From positions 1 to 64,000 of the forward strand of contig NZ_JH600280.1 of the NCBI RefSeq assembly GCF_000245335.1: 64,000 nucleotides of DNA, given 5' to 3'. The translations under genes were made by a program, and so were the position numbers. The DNA comes from Bacillus mojavensis RO-H-1 = KCTC 3706. Lineage in GTDB: Bacteria; Bacillota; Bacilli; Bacillales; Bacillaceae. The notes below the pieces were generated by a model. It ran no database searches. It was not told the origin of the DNA and saw only the letters and a list, made by a program, of their open reading frames with translations. The stretch's first letter is position 1. The number at the start of each line of letters is the position of its first letter. This document shows positions 51,537 through 62,506 of the stretch, in pieces.

Positions 51537-52433
51537 TTATTTCGCCACACCCAACAATTGCTTATCAATGTAGTTTCTGGCGATCAATGCGTACTCCAGC
51601 GGGTTTGCGATATCGGGATTCTGTTCAGCCTCAACAACAATCCACCCGGAATAATTGTGCTTTAACAGCAGCTGATACACTTCTTTAAAATCAATGCATC
51701 CGTCACCGGGAACCGTAAACATGCCTTGTAAAAACGATTGCTGAAACGATTTCCCTTCGAGTTTGCATTGTTCCATGACATTCAGACGGGCGTCCTTAAA
51801 ATGCACGTGTTTAATGCGGTCAATATGCTTTTCCAGCATGCCCATGTAATTGCCGTCAGAAATATATGAATGGCCTGTATCATAGAGGAGATGCACATGT
51901 GCAGGGTCTGTTCCCTCCATCAGGCGGTCCACTTCTTCCGCTGTTTGGATACCGGTACCGAGGTGGTGATGATATACCAGCTTTAAGCCATGCTGAGCGG
52001 CAATTTTCCCAAGATGATTTAATCCTTCACAAAGCCGTTGCCATTCCTCATCAGTAAAATGCGGCTTCTCTGTAAACACGTTTTTCTCAAGGCTTTGCAC
52101 GCTGTAGGTTTGTTCAGAGACAACTGCGACATCCGCATTCACTTGCTGCAAATACTCACAATGCAGGGTAAAAGCCTTCGCCGCTTCACCGAGTCCGTCA
52201 CGCAAAATGAAGCTGCTGAACCATTTTCCGGCAATGCGCAAATTGCGAAGCTTAAGCTCTTTGTTGAGGATGGCAGGCTCGGGGAAAAAGCCCCCGACTT
52301 CCGTCCCTTGAAAACGTGCGACGACAATATCACTTAACAAATGCTGAAGTGTATTTCCCGCTCCAATTTCAGGCATATCATCATTCCGCCACCCAATGGG
52401 AGCGATCCCCCACAGGATTTCATGTTTGCCCAT
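51537..52433 (-). CDS. iolE: 2-keto-myo-inositol dehydratase IolE
   Basis: About 298 residues, TIM-barrel, second step: removes water from 2-keto-myo-inositol to give diketo-trihydroxycyclohexane. Metal ligands appear in [23 protein letters not shown] and HVHFKDARL. Two ATG codons in a row; the second (52433) has better spacing to GGGGAGG. Confidence 0.94.
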   Translation of the reverse strand: MGKHEILWGIAPIGWRNDDMPEIGAGNTLQHLLSDIVVARFQGTEVGGFFPEPAILNKELKLRNLRIAGKWFSSFILRDGLGEAAKAFTLHCEYLQQVNADVAVVSEQTYSVQSLEKNVFTEKPHFTDEEWQRLCEGLNHLGKIAAQHGLKLVYHHHLGTGIQTAEEVDRLMEGTDPAHVHLLYDTGHSYISDGNYMGMLEKHIDRIKHVHFKDARLNVMEQCKLEGKSFQQSFLQGMFTVPGDGCIDFKEVYQLLLKHNYSGWIVVEAEQNPDIANPLEYALIARNYIDKQLLGVAK

Positions 52434-52448
52434 CATGTTGCCTCCCCT

Positions 52449-54362
52449 CTAATACTGCTTAGCAGATTCGAGCATTTTCTCTTTTGCTTCGTATGCTTTT
52501 TGAACGCTTTCTTGTTCAGATACTTCAGCTACTCCGACATGCCACCAGCTGTCATAGCCGTCCGTCATTGTTTTTGGCAGCACTTTCATTTCAATCAACG
52601 TTGAAACGTCTTGTTTCTTCGCATCCTCTAACGCCGCTTTTAACTCTTCCACTGTGTTAGCACGGTACGTTTTCGCACCGTAACCCTCAGCGACTTTCGC
52701 GTAATCGACATTCAAGATTTGGTTGTCATCTGTGCGGAACTCACAGTAGTAGCTGCCGCTTCCGTGGTCCATTTGCAGGTTATTGATACATCCAAAACCA
52801 GAGTTGTCAAAAAGCAGCACATTGATTTTCTTGTTGTACTGAATCGCCGTAATCAGCTCGGAGTGAAGCATCAGGAAGCTGCCGTCCCCGACAATGGAAT
52901 ACACTTCTCTATCAGGGTGGGCTAATTTAAGCCCCAGTGTCCCGGACACTTCATAGCCCATGCAGGAGTATCCGTACTCCAGGTGATACGTATTCGGAAC
53001 ATTAGAATGCCACAGACGCTGCAAATCTCCTGGGAGTGAGCCTGCTGAACAGATGATGACGCTGTCTTCAGGAATCGTCTCATTGATTGTCAGCAATGCC
53101 GTTGTTTGCGGAAGCTCCGTATTCAACGCGTCAGCATATTCATTTAGAACCTCTTGAGAGAAATGATGTTTGATTTCCGGATCAAATGCTTCCCGTTTAA
53201 ACGTCACTTTGCTGAGGCGTTCACGTTCAGCGAGCCATTCGTCCTTCAGCTCCTTGATCGTTGAACCGAATTCACTCTTATAGCCTTCAAGCAAGCCTTG
53301 CAGTTTGCCAAGCGTCACTTTCGCATCCGCTACCACTTGGAACGCATCGAGTTTATACGCCTGCATTCGGCTGACATTGATGTTCAGAAACTTCGCTTTA
53401 TCAAAATCAAAAGCGGTCTTAGAGGATGTCGCAAAATCCGTATATCTTGTGCCGATACCAATAATCAAATCAGCTTGGCGGGCCGCTTTATTTGCTGCAA
53501 GTGTACCTGTGATGCCCATTCCGCCGAGGTTGTTCGGAAAATCAGCTTCAACTGTCGATTTTCCTGCCTGCGTTTCAACTAACGGAATGTGATACGCTTC
53601 AGAAATAGCAACCAATTCATCTCGCGCACCGGAGTATTTTGCGCCTCCGCCTACGAGGATCACAGGGTTTTTGCTGGCTTTAATCAGCTCCGCCGCACCT
53701 TGAAGTTCACGCTCGCTCGGCTGCATGCGATCAATATAGTGAACCCGTTTGACGAAGAAACTCTCATCGAAATCGTACGCTTCACCTTCGACATCCTGAG
53801 AAATGCAAATGGTCGCCGGGCCTGCTTTGGCCGGATTAGTCATGACTTCAAAAGCGCGAAGCAAGCTGCTCATCAGCTGCTCAGGGCGTGTAACGCGATC
53901 CCAGTATCTCGATACAGGTTTCAATGCATCGTTTGTCGTAACCGCCGCACTGTATTCTTGCTCCATTTGCTGCAGTACAGGATCTGGCTGTCTTGTCGCA
54001 AATGTATCTGCCGGAATCAAGAGAACAGGAATGTTGTTTGCCAATGCAGTGCCGGCTGCCGCCACTAAGTTGGCCGCTCCCGGTCCGACAGATGTTGAGA
54101 CCGCATAAATTTTTCTTCTCAGCATTTGCTTGCTGTACGCCATTGCGGCATGCGCCATTCCTTGTTCATTTTTCCCTTGGTACACTTTTAAATGGCCTGC
54201 ATCCTGCTCAAGCGCCTGCCCAATCCCTAATACATTTCCATGGCCGAAAATCGTGAAAATCCCTTCAACAAAAGGCTCTTCTTTTCCATCAACATGGATG
54301 TACTGCTGGTTTAAGAATTTAATCAGTGCTTGTGCTGTTGTTAAGCGAATTTTCTTACCCAC
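52449..54362 (-). CDS. iolD: 3D-(3,5/4)-trihydroxycyclohexane-1,2-dione hydrolase IolD
   Basis: A 637-residue thiamine diphosphate enzyme that opens the ring to 5-deoxy-glucuronate. ThDP motif [20 protein letters not shown] (GDG near residue 490) and the Glu of the N-terminal domain are present. The start is GTG at 54362 with AAAGGTGG; it fits the known length better than the ATG four codons upstream. Confidence 0.95.
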   Translation of the reverse strand: MGKKIRLTTAQALIKFLNQQYIHVDGKEEPFVEGIFTIFGHGNVLGIGQALEQDAGHLKVYQGKNEQGMAHAAMAYSKQMLRRKIYAVSTSVGPGAANLVAAAGTALANNIPVLLIPADTFATRQPDPVLQQMEQEYSAAVTTNDALKPVSRYWDRVTRPEQLMSSLLRAFEVMTNPAKAGPATICISQDVEGEAYDFDESFFVKRVHYIDRMQPSERELQGAAELIKASKNPVILVGGGAKYSGARDELVAISEAYHIPLVETQAGKSTVEADFPNNLGGMGITGTLAANKAARQADLIIGIGTRYTDFATSSKTAFDFDKAKFLNINVSRMQAYKLDAFQVVADAKVTLGKLQGLLEGYKSEFGSTIKELKDEWLAERERLSKVTFKREAFDPEIKHHFSQEVLNEYADALNTELPQTTALLTINETIPEDSVIICSAGSLPGDLQRLWHSNVPNTYHLEYGYSCMGYEVSGTLGLKLAHPDREVYSIVGDGSFLMLHSELITAIQYNKKINVLLFDNSGFGCINNLQMDHGSGSYYCEFRTDDNQILNVDYAKVAEGYGAKTYRANTVEELKAALEDAKKQDVSTLIEMKVLPKTMTDGYDSWWHVGVAEVSEQESVQKAYEAKEKMLESAKQY

Positions 54363-54394
54363 AAACGATCCCACCTTTACTCGATCTTTTTCAA

Positions 54395-55372
54395 TTATGA
54401 CTGTGCTTCAATAAGCTGTACGATTTCTTCCGCTGTCGGCATGGCTTCCGATGAGCTGTGCTTGCTGACAACAATGGAGGCTGACGCGCTGCCGTATTTC
54501 AATGCCGTTTCAATGTCTTTTCCGCTGACGAGCCCGTAGATAAAGGCCGAAGCATATGAATCACCGGCCCCAAAGGTTTTCAGCACGTTTGTTTTGTACG
54601 CTTGGGCGCGGAAGACTTCGCCCGATTTGCTGTATGCGTAAGAGCCCTCTACACCGTGCTTGATGACGACGAGGTCGGCTGAATGCTCAAATAAAGAATT
54701 AACAGACTCTTCATTGCTGCCGCCTGTGCGATTTTCCATAACATCGAATTCATCCCGTGTTCCGATGACGATATCGGACTGCTCAGCGACCAAAGAATAG
54801 TAAACCGCTGTTTCATCCGCTGACTGCCAAGTGTATGGACGATAATCCAGTTCGAATACGACTTTTACCTGATGCTTTTTTGCATATTGAATGGCTTTTA
54901 TCACCGCTTCCCGAGACGGGCTTTTGGCGAGCGCTGTACCGGAAACGAGCAGCATTTTCGCATTGGCGATATAGTCCTCGCTTACCTCCGATGGCTCAAG
55001 ATAAAGATCCGCTACGTCATCACGGTACATTAAGATGCTGCATTCTTCCGGACTCAGAATCTCCGTAAATGCCAAACCGGCTTTATGCCCTTCCTTATCA
55101 ACGATCATTTGCGTTGTGTCTACGCCGGTGTTTCTCATATAGGACTCTATGAACCTGCCATGCTGGTCATCTGGAATTTTGCCGATAAAGCCCGCTTTTA
55201 AGCCGAGCTTTGAGCTGCCAATCGCGATATTCGCAGGCGAACCGCCGACGTATTTCGAAAATGTCATTGTTTCTTCCATTGGGCGGTTGTATTCAACCGC
55301 GTTCAGGTCAATACACGCCCGACCGATGGCAACAATATCAAAGTCCTTCTCTTCATTGAATGTATACTTCAT
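54395..55372 (-). CDS. iolC: 5-dehydro-2-deoxygluconokinase IolC
   Basis: A 325-residue PfkB-family kinase phosphorylating 2-deoxy-5-keto-gluconate. Its product (DKGP) is the inducer that releases IolR. PfkB signature 1 [16 protein letters not shown], signature 2 [14 protein letters not shown] with the catalytic Asp. ATG at 55372 ([12 protein letters not shown]). Confidence 0.95.
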   Translation of the reverse strand: MKYTFNEEKDFDIVAIGRACIDLNAVEYNRPMEETMTFSKYVGGSPANIAIGSSKLGLKAGFIGKIPDDQHGRFIESYMRNTGVDTTQMIVDKEGHKAGLAFTEILSPEECSILMYRDDVADLYLEPSEVSEDYIANAKMLLVSGTALAKSPSREAVIKAIQYAKKHQVKVVFELDYRPYTWQSADETAVYYSLVAEQSDIVIGTRDEFDVMENRTGGSNEESVNSLFEHSADLVVIKHGVEGSYAYSKSGEVFRAQAYKTNVLKTFGAGDSYASAFIYGLVSGKDIETALKYGSASASIVVSKHSSSEAMPTAEEIVQLIEAQS

Positions 55373-55395
55373 CGTAAACAGCCACTCCTCACTTG

Positions 55396-56211
55396 TTAGC
55401 GTTCTAAAATCCATTCATGAGCCGGATCATTATGAAACTTCCACTTTCGCGTCGGCCCTGCCATGACATTTAAATAGTAGGAAGTATATCCGTCCGGCAC
55501 ACCAACCGGATGATATCCCACAGGAACAATGACAACGTTTTCATTTTCTACAGTCATTGTCTCGTCAATGGAGCGGTCGTCAGTGTATACGCGCTGAAAT
55601 ACAAAGCCTTGGCCCGGATCTAATTCATGGTAGTAGGTTTCTTCCAAGAAGGATTCCTCAGGCAGGTTGTCTTGATCGTGTTTATGAGGCGGGTAGCTGG
55701 ACCAGTTTCCGCTGTCTGTATACACTTCAACCACTAAAAGGCTGTTAGCTGAAGGGTCTGAATCCGGAAGAATGTTGTGAACGGTCCGTTTGTTCGAAAA
55801 CTTTCCGCGATGTTCAATCCCGTTGTCTTCCGCCTTGATCAGCTTTGTCGGAAGCTGTTTCTCTGATGGCGAATAGCAAAGCGCCACTCTCGCATCACTC
55901 ACTGCCGTAATCTCAAAGGCACGGTCATTGGAGATATAGACGCTGTCTGTCGGTTTTCTCTCAAATACGCTTTCACGCGTACCGATATGTTCAAACGTAG
56001 ATTCATGATCCGTCACTGTGATTTTTCCCGTCACTGCCACAATGCAGATTTCTTGTTTTCTCAATTCTTCTGCATAGCTTGCACCGGATGTAAGATCTAA
56101 CACTTTAAACTCTACATAGGTAAGATCTGAGTTTGATTTCGTTACGTCATGCACAAGGTTGACGCCTTTTGATACTTCATTCGACTGCGGCTTACGCAAC
56201 AAATGACTCAT
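55396..56211 (-). CDS. iolB: 5-deoxy-glucuronate isomerase IolB
   Basis: A 271-residue double-cupin isomerase converting 5-deoxy-glucuronate to 2-deoxy-5-keto-gluconate. Metal-site text WSSYPPHKHDQDNLPEES and VVIVPVGYHPVGVPDGY is conserved. A perfect cre lies inside the gene. Confidence 0.95.
   Translation of the reverse strand: MSHLLRKPQSNEVSKGVNLVHDVTKSNSDLTYVEFKVLDLTSGASYAEELRKQEICIVAVTGKITVTDHESTFEHIGTRESVFERKPTDSVYISNDRAFEITAVSDARVALCYSPSEKQLPTKLIKAEDNGIEHRGKFSNKRTVHNILPDSDPSANSLLVVEVYTDSGNWSSYPPHKHDQDNLPEESFLEETYYHELDPGQGFVFQRVYTDDRSIDETMTVENENVVIVPVGYHPVGVPDGYTSYYLNVMAGPTRKWKFHNDPAHEWILER
55530..55543 (-). promoter_or_regulatory. cre site inside iolB
   Basis: TGAAAACGTTGTCA matches the cre consensus at every position. 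It is the known iolB cre for CcpA repression of the operon. Confidence 0.9.
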
Positions 56212-56285
56212 GGTTAAGCCCTCCTCTTTCTATGGTAAGAATGAGTCCGAACAGCGCAGAGACACGCCGTTCGGCTGTTCGTCGT

Positions 56286-57749
56286 TTAGTTGAAATCAGG
56301 TGCCGGGTATCTTGCCGTCACCACTTTTTTACGCGTGTAGAAGTCGACGCTGTCTTTTCCGTTCGCATGCAGCGTTCCAAAGAATGAAGATTTCCAGCCT
56401 GAGAATGGGAAGAACGCCATCGGTGCCGGTACACCCAGGTTGATGCCGAGCATTCCCGCATCAATGTTTTCACGGAAGTAGCGGATGGCATTTGAGTTCG
56501 ATGTGAACAAGCAGGCGCCGTTTGCAAACTCAGACTTGTTGGCAATCTCAATGGCTTCTTTCAGGTTTTTCACGCGGATGACGGATAAGACCGGAGCGAA
56601 AATTTCATCTTTCCAGATCGTCATCTCTGTCGTGACGTTATCGAAGATTGTCGGGCCGACAAAGTAGCCGTCGTCAGATACGTTTTCACGTCCGTCACAA
56701 ACGAGTCTCGCGCCTTCTTCCAGCCCTTTTTCAATATAGCTGAGCGTGCGTTTCTTGTTGTCCTCGCGAATGACCGGTCCTAAGAACACGCCGTCATCAA
56801 TGCCGTTTCCGATTTTAATCTCAGCCACTTTTTCCTGCAGCTTCGCCATGAATTCATCAGCGATACCTTCTTCAACTGTCACAACCGCACAAGCCATGCA
56901 GCGTTCTCCAGCTGAACCGAAGGCTGCTCCGATGATGTTTGTGACCGTGTCTTCGAGATTCGCATCATTCAGGACAATCGTGTGGTTTTTCGCGCCTGTC
57001 AGAGATTGAACACGTTTTAAGTTTTCGCTACCTTTTTTGTAGACGTATTCGCCAACAGGCTTAGAGCCAACAAATGAAATCGCTTTAATTTCAGGATGCT
57101 CCAGAATGCCGTTTACCACATCATGTGCACCATATACGACGTTGAAAACACCTTTAGGAAGGCCCGCTTTTTCGAAGAGCTCAACCAATTTCTCCGTTAA
57201 CAGCGGCGTACGCTCAGACGGTTTTAAAATAAAAGTGTTGCCGAGTGCAATGGCCATTGGGAACATCCAGCAAGGAACCATCATCGGGAAGTTAAATGGT
57301 GCGATTCCGCCGACAACTCCAATTGGGTAGCGGTAGTTGGCCGCTTCAACATCCGTCGCAATAGATGCAAGTGAGTCTCCCATCATCAGAGAAGGCGCGC
57401 CTGCCGCGAACTCAACGTTTTCAATCCCGCGTCCCACTTCTCCCAGAGCTTCTTTTGTATTTTTGCCGTTTTCGATGGTGATTAGATGAGCAAGTTCTTC
57501 TTTATGCTGAGACAGCAGCTGCTGGAAGGTAAATAGAATTCTCGCACGGCGCGGAACCGCCACTTTCGACCATGTTTTAAATGCCTCAGCCGCTGTTTGA
57601 GCCGCGTAATCAATGTCTTCTTTTGTAGAAATCGGCACTTGGCACAGCACTTCTTTCGTTGCCGGATTGATAACGTCTTCATATTGATCTGTTTTGCTTT
57701 CAACCCATTCACCGTTGATATAGTTTTTTAATTTTCTGATTTCTGCCAT
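56286..57749 (-). CDS. iolA: Methylmalonate-semialdehyde dehydrogenase IolA
   Basis: A 487-residue CoA-acylating aldehyde dehydrogenase converting malonate semialdehyde to acetyl-CoA and CO2. Catalytic Cys in [17 protein letters not shown] motif [12 protein letters not shown]. It is the first gene of iolABCDEFGHIJ. The ATG at 57749 ([13 protein letters not shown]) has AAGGAGG. Confidence 0.95.
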   Translation of the reverse strand: MAEIRKLKNYINGEWVESKTDQYEDVINPATKEVLCQVPISTKEDIDYAAQTAAEAFKTWSKVAVPRRARILFTFQQLLSQHKEELAHLITIENGKNTKEALGEVGRGIENVEFAAGAPSLMMGDSLASIATDVEAANYRYPIGVVGGIAPFNFPMMVPCWMFPMAIALGNTFILKPSERTPLLTEKLVELFEKAGLPKGVFNVVYGAHDVVNGILEHPEIKAISFVGSKPVGEYVYKKGSENLKRVQSLTGAKNHTIVLNDANLEDTVTNIIGAAFGSAGERCMACAVVTVEEGIADEFMAKLQEKVAEIKIGNGIDDGVFLGPVIREDNKKRTLSYIEKGLEEGARLVCDGRENVSDDGYFVGPTIFDNVTTEMTIWKDEIFAPVLSVIRVKNLKEAIEIANKSEFANGACLFTSNSNAIRYFRENIDAGMLGINLGVPAPMAFFPFSGWKSSFFGTLHANGKDSVDFYTRKKVVTARYPAPDFN

Positions 57750-57820
57750 TCTTATTGCCTCCTTCATTAGTAAACACATACACTTGTATGGATGGTTCAG
57801 GATAGATTCATATGATAAGA

Positions 57821-57834
57821 ATTAAACGCTTTCA
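57821..57834 (-). promoter_or_regulatory. cre-like site in the iolA leader
   Basis: TGAAAGCGTTTAAT matches the cre core with two changes at the end. It lies between the promoter and iolA, where CcpA would act as a roadblock. Confidence 0.65.
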
Positions 57835-57917
57835 AAAAAACCAAAAAAAATACAATGGTTAGATACATGTGTTATGCAAGCAACCATTTCATCACTGAAA
57901 TCACACATGTCAGGTTA

Positions 57918-57939
57918 CTTCTTGGTCATTTCTTGGTTA
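57918..57939 (-). promoter_or_regulatory. Tandem IolR boxes
   Basis: TAACCAAGAAA followed directly by TGACCAAGAAG, two 11-mers that both fit the IolR direct-repeat consensus WRAYCAADARD. DKGP-free IolR binds here to repress iol. Confidence 0.85.
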
Positions 57940-58159
57940 TATTCTAATCGTATAATACCCATAAGTCAATCATAAACACTAAATTTTCTCATTATTTTTA
58001 TTATACTAATCTTTCAGCAATGGAAGAGATCGCCTGCAAGTTCGGTGAATCTTGAAAAAAATTTATACCAATGTTATCATTTTTTAAGCAACTATTGATT
58101 AACTTTTGATTTTTATTATATATTTACATTACTTTAAGATTCAAGAAGGAGTTTTTTGT

Positions 58160-58915
58160 ATGAAACTGATGCGGATACAGGAAATGGAGGAGTACATTTT
58201 ATCGCATGGCACTGTTTCCTTAGATGAGCTGTGCCAGGTTTTCAATGTCTCGAAAAACACAGTCAGACGCGATATCAACAAGCTAACGGAAAAGGGTGCC
58301 ATCGAAAAAGTATACGGCGGCGTAACATCAATTGAGAAAACCGCATTGGTTCCTTTTGAGAATCGCACCATCCAGCACCAAGATGAAAAAACAAAAATTG
58401 CCCATTACGCCTCCCGTTTTATTGAAGACCATGACTTAATCTTCATTGACTCAGGAACAACGACCAAATCGATTCTCGATACGCTTGATCCGAACAAAAA
58501 TGTCACCATTTTAACCAACAGTTTGGACATTATCAATGCGGCGGCGGCTTTGAAACATATCAACTTAATCATCATCGGAAACAACTATAAAAGAAAAACA
58601 CGCTCCTTTGTCGGCATGGATGATCCCGGTACCTTGGAGAAGTACAATATCAACAAAGCCTTTATGTCCGCAACCGGAACAACACTGACACACGGATTGA
58701 CCAATTCGGATCTGCTCGAGTACGACATTAAAAAGAGGATTTCTGAAAAAGCGAAAGAAGTGTATTTATTGGCCGATCATTCTAAATTCGGAAAATCAAC
58801 GCTGCTGACCTATGCGCCCTTTGACAGACTGCATTGTATTGTGACATCTCAGCCGTTAGATGACGAGTACACGCAGTACTGCCATGAGCACCAAATCGGC
58901 ATTCATCTAGCTTAA
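58160..58915 (+). CDS. iolR: iol repressor IolR (DeoR family)
   Basis: A 251-residue repressor with a DeoR-type helix-turn-helix (VSLDELCQVFNVSKNTVRRD, residues 18-37) and the DeoRC sensor domain. It represses iolA-J, iolRS and iolT and is released by DKGP. The ATG at 58160 (MKLMRIQEMEEY) has AAGAAGGAG; the frame open upstream is not used. Confidence 0.95.
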   Translation: MKLMRIQEMEEYILSHGTVSLDELCQVFNVSKNTVRRDINKLTEKGAIEKVYGGVTSIEKTALVPFENRTIQHQDEKTKIAHYASRFIEDHDLIFIDSGTTTKSILDTLDPNKNVTILTNSLDIINAAAALKHINLIIIGNNYKRKTRSFVGMDDPGTLEKYNINKAFMSATGTTLTHGLTNSDLLEYDIKKRISEKAKEVYLLADHSKFGKSTLLTYAPFDRLHCIVTSQPLDDEYTQYCHEHQIGIHLA

Positions 58916-58968
58916 CGTTTACAATAGTATTGAGAGTCTTTCATCAATTTTATTCCAGGAGGTAGATC

Positions 58969-59901
58969 ATGAAAAAAGCAACGCTCGGAAAATCAGACTT
59001 GCAGGTATTCCCTATCGGATTAGGAACAAATGCTGTAGGAGGACATAACCTCTACCCGAATCTGAATGAAGAAACCGGAAAAGAATTGGTTCGCGAGGCC
59101 ATTCGCAATGGCGTGACCATGTTAGATACCGCTTACATTTATGGGATCGGCCGTTCCGAAGAATTAATTGGTGAGGTGCTGCGCGAATTCAACCGCGAAG
59201 ATGTCGTCATCGCCACGAAAGCCGCACACCGAAAAGAAGGAAATGACTTTGTCTTTGATAATTCACCAGCATTTCTTAAAAAATCGGTTGATGAAAGCCT
59301 GAAGCGTTTGAAAACTGACTATATCGATCTGTTCTACATTCACTTCCCGGATGAACATACGCCGAAGGATGAAGCGGTTAACGCACTGAATGAAATGAAG
59401 CAAGCCGGAAAAATCCGTTCCATCGGTGTATCCAATTTCTCTTTAGAGCAATTGAAAGAAGCAAACAGAGACGGATTAGTAGATGTATTGCAAGGCGAAT
59501 ACAACCTGTTAAACCGTGAAGCGGAAAACACATTCTTCCCGTATACGAAGGAGCATAATATTTCATTTATTCCTTACTTCCCGCTCGTATCTGGATTATT
59601 GGCAGGAAAGTATACAGAAGATACAACGTTCCCTGAAGGAGACCTGCGAAACGAACAGGAACACTTCAAGGGTGAGCGTTTCAAAGAAAATATCAGAAAG
59701 GTCAACAAGCTTGCGCCAATTGCTGAAAAGCACAACGTGGACATCCCTCACATCGTATTGGCTTGGTATTTGGCAAGACCGGAAATCGATATTTTAATCC
59801 CCGGCGCAAAACGCGCCGATCAGCTGCTTGATAACATCAAAACAGCTGACGTGACGCTTTCTCAAGAGGATATTTCATTTATTGATCAACTGTTCGCATA
59901 A
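58969..59901 (+). CDS. iolS: Aldo-keto reductase IolS
   Basis: A 310-residue AKR11-type barrel. Asp/Tyr of the catalytic tetrad in [15 protein letters not shown], Lys in [11 protein letters not shown] and His in FYIHFPDE. The physiological substrate is not known and it is not needed for inositol breakdown. Cotranscribed with iolR. Confidence 0.94.
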   Translation: MKKATLGKSDLQVFPIGLGTNAVGGHNLYPNLNEETGKELVREAIRNGVTMLDTAYIYGIGRSEELIGEVLREFNREDVVIATKAAHRKEGNDFVFDNSPAFLKKSVDESLKRLKTDYIDLFYIHFPDEHTPKDEAVNALNEMKQAGKIRSIGVSNFSLEQLKEANRDGLVDVLQGEYNLLNREAENTFFPYTKEHNISFIPYFPLVSGLLAGKYTEDTTFPEGDLRNEQEHFKGERFKENIRKVNKLAPIAEKHNVDIPHIVLAWYLARPEIDILIPGAKRADQLLDNIKTADVTLSQEDISFIDQLFA

Positions 59902-59905
59902 GAAA

Positions 59906-59940
59906 AAAAAACAGCCTTCTCCATTGGGAAGGCTGTTTTC
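59906..59940 (+). terminator. Terminator of iolRS
   Basis: AAAACAGCCTTC TCCATTG GGAAGGCTGTTTT, stem-loop with T-rich end. Confidence 0.85.
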
Positions 59941-60167
59941 ATTTGCCCAGAAATTGGTTTGATTTTGATGTAAAACTTACAAAAAGAGCCATGAATCCGA
60001 TAAAATAAAGGGAGTTTATCTCAGAAAGAAAGTGATTGAAAAAGCTAAATACGATATGAAAGATTGATATAACGCTAGAATAAGCTCATCTATCTGGCCC
60101 CTCTTTCACTTTTGCTGATGATTCAAACCAGAAATAACGGGCCGTTGCGGCCTATGGAGGAAACAGA

Positions 60168-60818
60168 ATGAAACTGAAATATGTAAAAGCCTTAGTTGCA
60201 GTAACCGTTGCTTTAGGTGTACTGCTGCCATCAACCATTTCTCATGCAAAAAGTTTTAGTGGCCGCTCATCATCCAGTCACAGCAGCCGAAGTTCAAGCT
60301 CGTCATACAGCGGAAGCTATAAATCCAGCCCGAAATCCAGCTACAGTTCAGGATCAAGCTCTTCAAGCAAAAACTCCAAAACGTCTGATGATTCATCATC
60401 ATCGATTTCGCTGAAAAAGAAATCTTCCGATAAGACAAGCTCATCAAGCTCTAAAACATCGTCAGGCACGTTTTCCGGTGCCACATCAAAAGTAAGCGGA
60501 AAGACATACAGCGGAAAAACATCTAAAGCTTATGTTGGCGGACGTTATGTTTCAGTGAATCATTATTACAATGCAGGATTCTCGCCATCAGGATGGTTTG
60601 GCTATTATAGCGGATTCACAACGAGCATGTTCATGATCAGCATGATGCACCCTTGGGGTTACACTTATCATCCAGTCGGGGGCCCAGGCTATGTTTCTTA
60701 TGGCCCTTCGCCTATTGCCTGGATCGTTGATGTCATCGCTTTGATCATTATATTAATCATTGTCATTGCAATCATTCGCGCATTTAAAACACCGAAGACG
60801 TACAGAAGGAGATTTTAG
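60168..60818 (+). CDS. yxcE: Secreted/membrane serine-rich protein YxcE
   Basis: A 216-residue protein with a signal peptide (cleavage after SHA, about residue 27). A low-complexity Ser/Lys/Gly region follows (about residues 30-120), then a Tyr/Gly-rich stretch (GGRYVSVNHYYNAGFSPSGW) and a C-terminal membrane helix (residues 183-205), so it is probably anchored with a long outside domain. I take it as YxcE from position between iolS and csbC; function unknown. It overlaps closely with yxcD. Confidence 0.7.
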   Translation: MKLKYVKALVAVTVALGVLLPSTISHAKSFSGRSSSSHSSRSSSSSYSGSYKSSPKSSYSSGSSSSSKNSKTSDDSSSSISLKKKSSDKTSSSSSKTSSGTFSGATSKVSGKTYSGKTSKAYVGGRYVSVNHYYNAGFSPSGWFGYYSGFTTSMFMISMMHPWGYTYHPVGGPGYVSYGPSPIAWIVDVIALIIILIIVIAIIRAFKTPKTYRRRF

Positions 60819-60821
60819 GTA

Positions 60822-61130
60822 ATGAGATTGGTATTAAACGAGCAAGAAATTGTAGACGGGATTTGTGTGTATATTTCTAATGAAGAAGAGATTTACCCTG
60901 AAGACGTTGAAGTAAAAGAGCTGTCTTACAACAAGCGTACAGGATTTTTCGCTGAAGCCAAATATGGCCTGCATCACAAGCAGCTTGAGTCAGATGACAT
61001 TTCAGAAGGCATTATTCAGTTCTTAGAGGAGTACCATAACTTCAATCCAGACGTTACCGTCGTTGAATTGCAGTTTGATAAGAAAAAAGGATTCTCCGCC
61101 TTGGTTTTCGTCAACGAGGGAGAAGCATAA
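60822..61130 (+). CDS. yxcD: DUF2653 protein YxcD
   Basis: A 102-residue acidic soluble protein of the DUF2653 family (MRLVLNEQEIVDGICVYISN at the start). Function unknown. It begins four bases after yxcE with AAGGAG inside the yxcE end, so the two form an operon. Name from position. Confidence 0.78.
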   Translation: MRLVLNEQEIVDGICVYISNEEEIYPEDVEVKELSYNKRTGFFAEAKYGLHHKQLESDDISEGIIQFLEEYHNFNPDVTVVELQFDKKKGFSALVFVNEGEA

Positions 61131-61143
61131 AAATGTCCTAATT

Positions 61144-61178
61144 AAAACCTTACTCCGGGCGAGTAAGGTTTTTTTTAT
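61144..61178 (+). terminator. Terminator of yxcED
   Basis: AAAACCTTACTC CGGGC GAGTAAGGTTTT followed by a run of T. Confidence 0.9.
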
Positions 61179-61286
61179 GTTTTTTCCTCCCGTCCATGAA
61201 ATGCAGGTACAGAAACGGCCTGTTTTCCGTTAACGGGATGAGCACCGCCTTTTACTCATATCCTTGCGTGAAAAAGGTTTTGGCGC

Positions 61287-61301
61287 TTACAATGATTGTG
61301 A
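61287..61301 (+). promoter_or_regulatory. Inverted repeat before the ABATE regulator gene
   Basis: TTACAAT G ATTGTGA, a nearly perfect 7-bp inverted repeat 14 bases before the ATG. It could be the self-operator of the CGNR regulator. Confidence 0.45.
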
Positions 61302-61315
61302 AAGGAATGATTCCA

Positions 61316-61882
61316 ATGACAAATGCTCATTTCCCTCTTATCACACAAAACCTTTCTCTCGATCTCGTTAATACTGAAATCATAAGCTATGATAAACGGC
61401 ACGATCTTATCCAGTCAGAAAAAGATCTGATGGCATGGTTAGAATTAATGGGAGAAACTGCTCCTTTTCTCAGTTCTTTTACACTACAGCAAGTCCAAGA
61501 ACCATTGCAACGGATTCACCAATTCCGCGCGGAGCTGAGAAAACATTTTGAGAGTATTGCCGAAGGCAGTGAACCTTCTCAAGCTTTTATCGCTTTCCTG
61601 CAAGATCAAATCGCCGCCGCTCCTTTTTCTTATCAAATCTTAGATGACAAACTTGCCCGTATTCCAAATGGAAAACTAGATGATTCCATTTTATCGCTTA
61701 TCGCTTACGATGCTTTATGGCTGATTCATACAAACGACATCCAACAGCTGAAACGGTGCGCAAACGAAAAGTGCATTTTGCTTTTTCTTGATAAAACAGG
61801 AAGGCGGAAATGGTGCTCCATGAAGATATGCGGTAACAGGCAAAAAGTCTCTCGCCATCAAAAAAAAATCAATAATGAGTAA
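61316..61882 (+). CDS. ABATE/CGNR zinc-finger regulator
   Basis: A 188-residue protein with an N-terminal ABATE (stress-linked) domain (FPLITQNLSLDLVNTEII) and a C-terminal CGNR zinc finger (CANEKCILLFLDKTGRRKWC then MKICGNR). CGNR proteins are taken to bind DNA. I start at the ATG at 61316 with AAAGGA nine bases upstream. Next to an HPP gene; probably not present in 168 at this place. Confidence 0.75.
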   Translation: MTNAHFPLITQNLSLDLVNTEIISYDKRHDLIQSEKDLMAWLELMGETAPFLSSFTLQQVQEPLQRIHQFRAELRKHFESIAEGSEPSQAFIAFLQDQIAAAPFSYQILDDKLARIPNGKLDDSILSLIAYDALWLIHTNDIQQLKRCANEKCILLFLDKTGRRKWCSMKICGNRQKVSRHQKKINNE

Positions 61883-61910
61883 AAAACCGTCCCCAGAGAA
61901 CGGTTTTTTT
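61881..61910 (+). terminator. Terminator after the ABATE gene
   Basis: AAAAAACCGT CCCCAGAG AACGGTTTTTTT. Confidence 0.8.
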
Positions 61911-61993
61911 ATTGAAGTCAAAAACTAACCATTAAAAATAAAATTGACAGGTTAGTTCTTAGCTATTATCCTATACATACTGGAGGGATAAAT

Positions 61994-62506
61994 GTGGAAA
62001 ACAACTTCTTTTTGAAAATGAAAGGAAAAGGAAAAACACCTTTACAGGTAAACGGAAAGGATGCCGTCACAGGATTTTTAGGAGGGTTCATCACCATTCT
62101 GACTCTTGCAGTATTAACCTCTTATACAGCAAGCCCATGGTTAATGGCCCCTTTTGGAGCTAGCTGCGTACTGGTATTCAGCGCTTGGAATGCACCTTTA
62201 TCGCAGCCGAGAAATGTGATTGGCGGCCATTTTATATCTGCCCTTACAGGACTGGCTGTCCTTCATATATTCGGGGCTCATCCCTGGACTTTTGCATTGG
62301 GGACAGGGCTTGCCATCTTCTTTATGATGCTGACCAAAACCACTCATCCTCCTGCCGGCGCAGATCCCATTGTTGTCATTCAAGGGGCGTATGCTTGGAG
62401 TTATTTACTGTTTCCTGTTTTCATTGGATCTGCCATCATTGTGATCCTCGCTATCGTGATCAATAACTTGCGTAAAAACCGCCAATATCCCTCGTTTTGG
62501 CTTTGA
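61994..62506 (+). CDS. HPP-family membrane protein
   Basis: A 170-residue protein with four membrane helices and the family motif THPPAGADPI (about residue 117). HPP proteins in other organisms are linked to nitrite transport; the role here is not known. The GTG start at 61994 has GGAGGG. Its own promoter probably lies at 61920-61975 (TTGACA at 61943 and TATCCT at 61967 are 18 bases apart). I do not recall it between yxcD and csbC in 168. Confidence 0.75.
   Translation: MENNFFLKMKGKGKTPLQVNGKDAVTGFLGGFITILTLAVLTSYTASPWLMAPFGASCVLVFSAWNAPLSQPRNVIGGHFISALTGLAVLHIFGAHPWTFALGTGLAIFFMMLTKTTHPPAGADPIVVIQGAYAWSYLLFPVFIGSAIIVILAIVINNLRKNRQYPSFWL

Larger units (their letters stand above)
57750..58159. 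other. iolA-iolR divergent control region
   Basis: About 400 AT-rich bases holding the promoters of iolABCDEFGHIJ (minus) and iolRS (plus). The IolR tandem box and a cre are listed separately. A TTGATT at 58095 with an AT-rich -10 near 58117 is a possible iolR promoter. Confidence 0.6.
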
